From assembly GCF_001426995.1 (NCBI RefSeq), contig NZ_LMFY01000001.1:236240-300239 (forward strand): a stretch of DNA of 64,000 nucleotides, read 5' to 3'. Origin of the DNA: Microbacterium sp. Root553 (lineage in GTDB: Bacteria > Actinomycetota > Actinomycetes > Actinomycetales > Microbacteriaceae). A program made the position numbers and the translations under genes. The notes beneath the pieces were generated by a model. The model was not told the origin of the DNA. It searched no databases and saw nothing but the letters and a program-made list of their open reading frames with translations. Numbering within the stretch: position 1 is the first letter of the stretch; the number at the start of each line of letters is the position of its first letter. This document shows, one piece after another, positions 58,701 through 64,000 of the stretch.

Positions 58701-59190
58701 CGCCGAGCCGGTCGAGCTGGTCGACATATGCCGCCAGCTGCATGAGGGCTGTGACCCGTGCGGTGCGGGCGAGCTTGGAATCCTGCACGCGCCAGCGGCC
58801 GTCGTCGTCACGCTTCAGGAAATCTGCGAACCCGACGAATTCGGGAGTCGCGAACGCCGCCTGGAAGACGACCGCCGCGTCGGAGGCGAGCGCCTGGATC
58901 GTCTCGTCGACGGCCGCCGCGAGCGCCTCGGCATCGACCGACGACACCTTCTCGATGCGGTGGACCCGATCATCGCCGAGGTCGTCGATGTACCGGGACA
59001 GGACGTTCTGCTCGTGCACGTCTCCGAGCTCGGCGGCCCGGGCGAGCGTGGCGTTCTCAGGCTCGACGACAGCGGGGACCCGCCCCAGCTTGGCGTCGAT
59101 CGCCCGACACCAGGCGAACTCGCATTCCGCAGCCGCCTTGAGGTCGCTCGCGCTCCAGATGACGCGCTGCGCCTGAGTGTCGATCCGCAC
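55720..59190 (-). CDS. TM0106-type RecB nuclease / RNase H-like exonuclease / SF1 helicase
   Basis: An 1156-residue three-part enzyme. N terminus: RecB-family nuclease with GFADFL and VQDSKL (Asp123, Asp137, Lys139) framed by cysteines C23 and C230/C233/C236 (CGRCATC), the 4Fe-4S pattern of AddB/Dna2/Cas4-type nucleases. Middle: RNase H-like exonuclease with DIFFDFEGDP (Asp329, Glu331), a Tyr/His-rich IYHYAPYE and the late YNRYDC motif near 507. C terminus: SF1 helicase with Walker A GPPGTGKT (~781-788), DEAGQ (~890) and the terminal NRLNVAISRAQ. All three sites look intact. Start is GTG 59190 with GGGAG upstream. Members are usually annotated as putative repair nucleases; roles in repair or defence are open. 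Confidence 0.9.
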   Translation of the reverse strand: MRIDTQAQRVIWSASDLKAAAECEFAWCRAIDAKLGRVPAVVEPENATLARAAELGDVHEQNVLSRYIDDLGDDRVHRIEKVSSVDAEALAAAVDETIQALASDAAVVFQAAFATPEFVGFADFLKRDDDGRWRVQDSKLARTARVTALMQLAAYVDQLDRLGVPRSDSVDLILGDGSLSTHAVDDLLPLFQVRRARLRALIADRRIDDPSPEAALAWGDDRGDLEVVACGRCATCEEQVIAHRDLLMVARMRPVQRARLRAGGIETIDALAEAAAPPDGMNADTFETLRAQARLQIRADAEGVPTYDVHYAAAIHTLPVPSHGDIFFDFEGDPLYTEPAPDGQGHWGIDYLFGWVDNADQYTALWAHDFAAEREAFERFLDFVKVRRTAHPGMHIYHYAPYETSHLVAMAARHGVREAEIDRLLREGVFVDLYPLVLRTVRVGSRSYSIKKLEPLYMGADVRTSDVQKGDDSIVQYVAARELAAAGQRAEADAVFADLADYNRYDCVSTRRLRNWLIEIAKKEGVNPAPPDEADEVIYEPSPRSVALLADAERAIDDGGDGLVHRIAAAAIDYFPREAKSFWVSHFQRLREPVTMWDGTRDVVRIDRGASRVVRDWSVPEGRRVMSRDVEIRGEVSPGTTVGAGAQPFALYAVPAPFDTEVPSRAVHVPHTVTVAEVLDDGFLITETAIQGQTWSEVPLALTPAAPPRVVSLQGAIDEWADAVHAEAPAFPRDAATDILRRVPPRTISGAPLPTGDGDTIDAIVRGILDLDRSYIAVQGPPGTGKTYTGSQVIARLVSDHGFRIGVVAQSHAIIENLLDRVVADGVPAAQVGKSPKDPSIDPSYTAIPKSGMAAFLGEHAHHGVVVGGTAWDFSNTARVDRGGLDLLVVDEAGQFSLASTIAVAASAQRLLLLGDPQQLPQVSQGAHPEPVDTSALGWVMDGDAVVRPEQGYFLARSWRMHPLLAEPVSTLAYAGQLASAPGTERRELEGVDPGLHVVPLRHRGNATESPEEAAQVVALVSDLVGRAFTDNDATATVRPLAQSDIIVVAPYNAQRQLVHDALAEAGFPDVPVGTVDNFQGKEAVVSITTLAASSGRDAPRGPEFLLLQNRLNVAISRAQVAAYLIHSPALLDDLPRTPEGVARMSAFARLVGAAS

Positions 59191-59261
59191 GATTCTCCCG
59201 TTCCTTCGGATGCTTCGACACTAGCCGCGGCATCCGACACGGGATCACGACCGAGCCGGCG

Positions 59262-60080
59262 TCAGCGCCACCAGGTGTCGTCGGGGGTGACCGGGAGGCT
59301 CCGCTTGTGCTGGGTGGCGAGGTAGCGCGACTCGATCCGCCCTGCGACGTCGGGGTCCACCTGCCGCCCTTCGAGGAAATCGTCGATCTGCTCGTAGGTG
59401 AGCCCCAGCTCGTCCTCGTCGGCGCGGCCGGGCTGACCGTCCAGGAGGTCGGCGGTCGGCACCTTGAAGGCGAGGCGATCGGGGGCCCCGAGACGCAGCA
59501 GCAGCGAGCGCCCCTGGCGCTTGCTCAGGCCGGAGAGGGGCAGGATGTCGGCGGCACCGTCTCCGAACTTCGTGTAGAAGCCGGTGACCGCCTCGGCGGC
59601 ATGATCGGTGCCGATCACCAGGAGCCCGTCATGACCGGCGAGCGCATACTGCGTCACCATGCGCACCCGGGCCTTGATGTTGCCGCGGTTGAAGTCGCTG
59701 ATGTCACTGGTGACGGCGAACTCGATGTCCTCCTCGACGCCGTCGACGCCGTTCTGGATGTTCACCTCGACAGACGCGTCAGGGGCGATGAACTCGAGCG
59801 CGGCCTCGGCGTCGTCGGCATCCTTCTGCACCCGGTACGGCAGCCGTACGGCCAGGAACTTCGCCTCGCCTCCCTCGGCTCGCACGCGTTCGACCGCCAT
59901 CTGGGCGAGCCGGCCGGCGAGGGTGGAGTCCTGGCCGCCGGAGATACCGAGGACGAACCCCTTCGCACCGGTCGCACCGAGGTAGTCGACGAGGAACTGC
60001 ACACGGCGCTCCACCTCGACCTCGGGGTCGATCTCGGCCACGACACCGAGTGCTTCAGAGATCTGCTTCTGCAGGGACAC
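59262..60080 (-). CDS. nadE: ammonia-dependent NAD+ synthetase
   Basis: Amidates nicotinate adenine dinucleotide to NAD+. The 272-residue protein has the PP-loop [15 protein letters not shown] (residues 44-58), [20 protein letters not shown] and the [13 protein letters not shown] region of the NH3-dependent form; there is no glutaminase domain. The start is GTG 60080 with GGAGG upstream. Transcription may be shared with nothing nearby: the next minus-strand gene starts after a 71-bp gap. Confidence 0.97.
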   Translation of the reverse strand: MSLQKQISEALGVVAEIDPEVEVERRVQFLVDYLGATGAKGFVLGISGGQDSTLAGRLAQMAVERVRAEGGEAKFLAVRLPYRVQKDADDAEAALEFIAPDASVEVNIQNGVDGVEEDIEFAVTSDISDFNRGNIKARVRMVTQYALAGHDGLLVIGTDHAAEAVTGFYTKFGDGAADILPLSGLSKRQGRSLLLRLGAPDRLAFKVPTADLLDGQPGRADEDELGLTYEQIDDFLEGRQVDPDVAGRIESRYLATQHKRSLPVTPDDTWWR

Positions 60081-60191
60081 GTGTTCCTCCGGTCTATTCG
60101 ACGTCAGTATCCTCCTCCAGTGTTACATCGGGATGAACCGAGCGCACGCGCACGGCTTCGCGCCCCGCGATCCACCTGGCAGGATGGCGGG

Positions 60192-60749
60192 GTGAAACTT
60201 CTCGTCGCAGCCATGGCCTCCGAACTCGCAGCCTTCCCGGAGGACCTCGAGGGATTCGACCGGCTCGTGACGGGAGAAGGCAAGATGCAGGCCGTCTACG
60301 CGCTCACACGCGCGCTCGACGCCGCCGAGTACTCCGAGGTGGTGGTGGTCGGCACCGCGGGCGGCATCGACCCCGACCTCGAGGCCACCGTGCACGAGAT
60401 CGGCAGCGCTCTGCAGCACGATGTGTTCGACCTCGACGGCGTCGCCGGCCAGCACGTATCGCTCCCCGCCCGGGTGTCGACCGGCCGGGAGGGCGTGCTG
60501 ATCGCCACCGGTGACAGCTTCGTCGGCGATGCCGGGATCACCGCCGTCATCCGCCCGTCCGGTGCGGGGCTGGTCGACATGGAGACCTATGCCTACATCT
60601 GGGTCGCTCAGCAGTTCGGCGTGCCGATCCGGGCTTTCCGTGCGATCTCCGATCACGCGGAGGACGGCGCTCTCGTCGACTTCCGCGAGGCCATCGCGCG
60701 GTGCAGCGTGCAGCTGCGCGAGGTGATCCGTCGCGAGTACGGCGTCTGA
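60192..60749 (+). CDS. 5'-methylthioadenosine/S-adenosylhomocysteine nucleosidase-like protein
   Basis: A 185-residue nucleoside phosphorylase-fold enzyme, shorter than the usual ~230 residues. Conserved parts are VVVGTAGGIDPDLEA, the ribose-binding GLVDMETYAYIWVAQ with its Glu, and FRAISDHAEDGA with the catalytic Asp. It would cleave MTA or SAH, feeding methionine salvage, which fits the nearby mesX-mesD genes. The start is GTG 60192. Being short, it may have a different nucleoside substrate. Confidence 0.82.
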   Translation: MKLLVAAMASELAAFPEDLEGFDRLVTGEGKMQAVYALTRALDAAEYSEVVVVGTAGGIDPDLEATVHEIGSALQHDVFDLDGVAGQHVSLPARVSTGREGVLIATGDSFVGDAGITAVIRPSGAGLVDMETYAYIWVAQQFGVPIRAFRAISDHAEDGALVDFREAIARCSVQLREVIRREYGV

Positions 60750-60763
60750 CGACACGCACTGAA

Positions 60764-60790
60764 CGCACGCGCCCGCGACCGTGGCGTGCG
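60764..60790. terminator. possible terminator between convergent genes
   Basis: CGCACGC (60764-60770) and GCGTGCG (60784-60790) form a 7-bp stem between the nucleosidase and sbcC 3' ends. No U-tract follows. Confidence 0.4.
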
Positions 60791-60791
60791 C

Positions 60792-60840
60792 ATCAGCGCG
60801 ACTCGATGACGCTGGAATCAGCGCGACTCGATGACGCTGG
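60792..60840. repeat. 24-bp direct repeat duplicating the end of sbcC
   Basis: The 24-bp sequence at 60817-60840 covers the last sbcC codons and stop; an identical copy lies at 60792-60815, one base beyond. The copy downstream is non-coding. Confidence 0.95.
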
Positions 60841-63800
60841 GCCCCTCCGAGGTGGCGCGCACCCGGAGTTGCGCCGGGATCTGCTCCTGCATCGCCTCGA
60901 CATGGCTGATGACCCCGACCGTGCGTCCGCCCTGGCGGAGCTCGTCGAGGGTGCGCATGGCGACCTCGAGGGTGTCGCCGTCGAGCGAGCCGAACCCCTC
61001 GTCGATGAAGAGGGTGTCGAGACGGATGCCGCCCGCCCGCGCCGTGACGACCTCGGCGAGGCCGAGAGCGAGAGCCAGGGAGCTCAGGAAGGTCTCGCCT
61101 CCGGAGAGCGATTGCGCGGGCCTCGTCTGCCCGGTGAAGGCGTCGAAGACGACGATCCCGAGACCTGAAGCCGCCCCGCGCGCTGCGAGAGCGTCGGAGT
61201 GGCGGAGCTGATAGCGCCCGGTCGACATGTCGCCGAGGCGACGATTGGCCGCGTCGACGATCTCTTCGAGCTCTGCGGCGAGGACGAAGGTCTCGAGCGT
61301 CATCTTGCGCGTGTTCGCCCCGCGCCCCGCGATAGTGTCGGCGAGATCGCGGAGAACCTCGTATTCCGCGGCATCGTCGGCCGTGCGTGCGTGCTCCGAG
61401 GCGGCCGCGTCGATCGCTGCCCCGAGCTGCTCGGCCATCGCGGTCGCGCGGCTGGCCTCGTCGACGGCCGTCATCCATCGTCGCCGTGCCGCCTGCGACT
61501 CCTGCTCGGCGGACTGAAGGTCGATCGGCTCCTCCGGCAGCGTGCGCAGCTCGAGGTCGAAGAGGATCTCCCGCTCCTTCTCCCGGCGCACGGAGTGGGC
61601 GGTGACCCGAGCCTCCAGCGCCTGCTGATCCGACGCCGAGCGCAGCGCTCGCTCGACCGACGCCACGTCGTCGAACACGGAGTCCTCGATCGCCGCATCC
61701 CGCTCGGCGGTCGCGGTCGATGCCGTCTCGCCGCGGCGCGTGCGTTCGGCCGCGGCCTCGATCAGGGCATGCGCCGCCGCCACCTCGGCGATCGTCGCGG
61801 CCAGGCGCTCGGCCACCGACGCGAAGCCTCCGCGGGCCTCCGCGATCGCCGCCCGCGTCTCCTCGACCCGCTGGGTCAGCAGGGCGTGCGTCTCGCGCGC
61901 AGAGGCGAGAGACGCCTCGTCGGCCTCGCGTTCCTCATCGAGGCGACGGATCCGCTCGGTCAGTGCGTCACGGTGCTCCTCCAGCTGGCGCATGCGCTCC
62001 GCCGCCGACCGGCTCTGGGCGAGGGCGTGCGCCGCCTGCGCCTGCTCGGAGGAGGCGGTGTCGACATCACGACCGTCGGCCTTCGTGAGAGCCGCCGCGT
62101 GCGCGAGACGGAGAGACGCCACGACATCACTCGCGGTGCGTTCCCGCTCGGCCAGGCGGTCGCGTTCGGCCTCGGCCCGATCGATGTCCTCGGCGGAGAC
62201 GGGGTCGGCGTGCTCGGCCGGTGCCGGGTGCTCGAGCGAACCGCAGACAGGGCATGCCTCGCCCTCGTGCAGCGCGGTCGCCAGCTCGCCGGCGAACCCG
62301 TCGAGACGGCGCTTCCGCAGCTGCGCAAGCGTCGACTGCGCGGTGGCCAGCACGGCGCTGGCGTCGGCGAGGGCGCGATCGGCGACGACGAGCTCGGCGT
62401 CGAGACGCACCACATCGAGTGCCGCCGCATGACGGTCCGCCGCCGCACGCTCCGCGGATGCGAGGTCGTCGGCACGGTCGGCGAGGCGCCTGGCCTCATC
62501 GCGTTGGATCGTGAGCTCCTCGAGTCGGGCGGGCACGGCCCGCCGCTCCTCCTCGCTCTCCTCCCTGCGGGCGAGGAGTGCGTCGAGCTCCTCCCTCGCC
62601 GCAACGAGTTCTGCATCGAGCTCCGGTGCCGAGAGCTCCCACTGCGATGCGCGCTCCCAGGACCCGGTCTGCCTGGTGCGCTCCTCCGCCCACTCCGCGA
62701 GGTCCGGCGCATCGATGCCGTACGCCTCCCAGGCCGTGTGCGCGCGCGATTCCGCATCTCGGGCGAGTGCCGACGCCGCCACCGCCGTCGCCGCCGCGTT
62801 GATCGGCGCACGCAGGATCTCGGCGGCTCTCGCGTTCTCCCACTCGGAGCGCGCCTGGGCGATCTGGGGTTCTTCGGCGTCGAGGCGCGCGAGCGCCGCC
62901 CGTGCCCGATCGCGCTCGACCTGTGCGCGCTGGTCGTCGCGGAGAGCCGAGAACGCGGCATCGGCAGCGCTCGACAGCCTCTCGGCCTCGGCATGCTCAG
63001 CCACGCGGCGTTCGGCCCGGTAGTCGGCTCTGGCCTTCGCCTGACGCAGTCGAGCCAGGCGCTCCTGTGTGGTTCCCGCCACCGCGACGGACTCGGCGGG
63101 ATCTCCCGCACCGTCGACGATCTCGCCGACGCGCTCACCGCTGAGCTCACCGCCGAGTTCACCGCCGAGTTCATCGGCGGGTTCATCGGCGGGTTCACTG
63201 CCGATTGCATCGCCGAGTTCAGCGGCGAACACGATCCGTTCGCCCTCGTCGAGACGTGCGGCCACCGTCGCCAGGCGGGAACCGAGCGCGCGTTCCGCCT
63301 CTCTGCGCCTCTCGTCGAACCGCGCCTGCACGTCTTCGAAGCGTTCGGTGCCGAACAGCCGTCGAAGCAGTGCCTGGCGATCCTTGCTGCCGGCGAGCAG
63401 GAACTCCGAGAACCGGTTCTGGGCCAGCAGGATCACCTGCAGGAACTGTTCCCGGCTCAACTGAAGAATCTCATCGAGCTCGTGTGCGGCCTCGCGTTCT
63501 TTGGCCGCGAGGCCGATCCATTCCCCGCCGACGAGCACGTCGAGCTGCACGGCTGCGGGCTGGACGGTGAGCCCGCCCCCGCGCTTCTTGGGCCGCTCGT
63601 ACTCCGGAGACCTGGTGACCCGGTAGCGGCCGGCCGAGGTGCTGAACTCGACGACGACCTGAGTCACGTCATCGGGTTCGCAGTGGTCGCTCCTGAGCCT
63701 CTTCTCACCGCCTTCGTACCGAGGGACGCCGCCGTAGAGCGCGAAGCACACGGCATCGAGGATGCTGGACTTGCCGGCTCCGGTACGTCCGGCGATCAGG

Positions 63801-63892
63801 AAGATGCCGTCGTCGGCGAAGACGTCGAAATCAACCAACTGACGCGCACGGAAGGGGCCGAATCCCTCGACCTCGAGACGGTGCAGCTGCAT
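60818..63892 (-). CDS. sbcC: SbcC nuclease ATPase subunit
   Basis: A 1024-residue SMC-like ATPase that, with SbcD, opens hairpins and processes DNA ends. N-terminal Walker A GRTGAGKSS (35-43), long coiled-coil arms, the zinc-hook ACPVCGSLEHP near residues 547-557, and C-terminal signature SLSGGETFLSSLALALG and Walker B DTLFIDEGFGSLD. A Glu/Gly/Asp-rich repeat (DEPADELGGELGGELSGE) near 230-255 is encoded by short tandem repeats (63130-63200) and is unusual for the family. The ATG has GAGGA upstream; sbcD ends 54 bp before it. Confidence 0.95.
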   Translation of the reverse strand: MQLHRLEVEGFGPFRARQLVDFDVFADDGIFLIAGRTGAGKSSILDAVCFALYGGVPRYEGGEKRLRSDHCEPDDVTQVVVEFSTSAGRYRVTRSPEYERPKKRGGGLTVQPAAVQLDVLVGGEWIGLAAKEREAAHELDEILQLSREQFLQVILLAQNRFSEFLLAGSKDRQALLRRLFGTERFEDVQARFDERRREAERALGSRLATVAARLDEGERIVFAAELGDAIGSEPADEPADELGGELGGELSGERVGEIVDGAGDPAESVAVAGTTQERLARLRQAKARADYRAERRVAEHAEAERLSSAADAAFSALRDDQRAQVERDRARAALARLDAEEPQIAQARSEWENARAAEILRAPINAAATAVAASALARDAESRAHTAWEAYGIDAPDLAEWAEERTRQTGSWERASQWELSAPELDAELVAAREELDALLARREESEEERRAVPARLEELTIQRDEARRLADRADDLASAERAAADRHAAALDVVRLDAELVVADRALADASAVLATAQSTLAQLRKRRLDGFAGELATALHEGEACPVCGSLEHPAPAEHADPVSAEDIDRAEAERDRLAERERTASDVVASLRLAHAAALTKADGRDVDTASSEQAQAAHALAQSRSAAERMRQLEEHRDALTERIRRLDEEREADEASLASARETHALLTQRVEETRAAIAEARGGFASVAERLAATIAEVAAAHALIEAAAERTRRGETASTATAERDAAIEDSVFDDVASVERALRSASDQQALEARVTAHSVRREKEREILFDLELRTLPEEPIDLQSAEQESQAARRRWMTAVDEASRATAMAEQLGAAIDAAASEHARTADDAAEYEVLRDLADTIAGRGANTRKMTLETFVLAAELEEIVDAANRRLGDMSTGRYQLRHSDALAARGAASGLGIVVFDAFTGQTRPAQSLSGGETFLSSLALALGLAEVVTARAGGIRLDTLFIDEGFGSLDGDTLEVAMRTLDELRQGGRTVGVISHVEAMQEQIPAQLRVRATSEGPSVIESR

Positions 63893-63946
63893 CAGAGGGT
63901 CCTCGTCGCCGTCCGGACGTCGTCTTGGTGGGAGTTCATCGCCGGA

Positions 63947-64000
63947 TCAGATCAGCGCGTCGGCACGGACGCGGTCGTCGAGCACCTCTCGGATCAGCTC
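63947..64000 (-). CDS. sbcD: 3' end of probable sbcD (exonuclease subunit)
   Basis: Only the last 17 codons and the stop are present, reading ELIREVLDDRVRADALI. The phase is open to the window edge and the gene lies 54 bp upstream of sbcC on the same strand, the normal sbcD position. Identity rests on that context. Confidence 0.55.
   Translation of the reverse strand, partial: ELIREVLDDRVRADALI

Noticed and set aside
55336..59325. 1329-residue plus-strand open frame opposite the nuclease-helicase
   Set aside because: It is an antisense shadow in GC-rich DNA; it has no recognisable motif whereas the minus frame has intact nuclease and helicase motifs.
1..64000. tRNA, rRNA, insertion sequence or prophage genes
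   Set aside because: I read all intergenic gaps for tRNA-like cloverleaf ends and the coding regions for transposase, integrase or phage structural motifs and found none.

Overview
The window is a GC-rich (about 70%) actinobacterial chromosome segment. The gene content points to Microbacteriaceae, most likely Microbacterium: menaquinone genes (menB, menC, menE), a ResB/CcsB/CcdA/TlpA cytochrome c maturation set, a BldC-like regulator beside the 32-residue ribosomal protein bS22, many TAnnnT-N6-ATG (leaderless-type) starts, and abundant GGATGC/GCATCC words. I count 63 protein genes (two cut by the window edges). I saw no rRNA, tRNA, insertion sequence, prophage or CRISPR array, so this looks like ordinary chromosome with a few accessory patches.

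Layout. 1-3465: end of a sugar-binding lipoprotein, a spermidine-synthase-like protein, a TPR protein, an SprT-like metalloprotein. 3541-4368: a higher-order repeat array in the gap between two convergent genes. 4369-9874: DUF3054 membrane protein, ComB-like phosphatase, then a MacB/FtsX-type ABC pair and a two-component system that share a possible operator. 9935-13962: methyltransferase and menaquinone genes menE-menB/menC. 13997-19424: a TetR repressor divergent from an MMPL transporter with a degenerate ABC-ATPase-like tail and a YhgE/Pip protein. 19470-24401: 2H phosphoesterase and the tlpA-ccdA-resB-ccsB cluster. 24482-30258: MerR/thioredoxin-reductase-like pair, phosphatase, aspS, TauE/SafE permease, GNAT. 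30390-37102: two ABC importers separated by YegP and a strong bidirectional terminator.

37366-43840 is the most distinctive metabolic locus: a lysine-rich histone-like gene that seems to start at ATA, a 1305-residue Pls/PosA-type membrane peptide synthetase (adenylation, carrier, six membrane segments and three left-handed beta-helix blocks, as in epsilon-poly-L-lysine synthetase), an M1 metallopeptidase translationally coupled to it, and a convergent 4'-phosphopantetheinyl transferase that could activate its carrier domain.

43896-52633: a small redox/Dabb cassette, bS22, BldC-like and ArsR regulators, TrkH/TrkA potassium uptake, ProC, a CDF transporter, TadA, Upp. 52634-54822: a LysR regulator divergent from mesX-mesD, a folate-independent methionine synthase pair. 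54893-64000: GNAT, an 1156-residue Fe-S nuclease/exonuclease/helicase, NadE, an MTA/SAH nucleosidase and SbcC/SbcD.

Several non-coding structures stand out: the 3541-4368 array, two perfect hairpins inside the start of a permease gene (31549-31634), small tandem duplications at gene ends (55673-55726, 60792-60840), and palindromes placed on likely promoters (14698, 24878, 26973, 8007).
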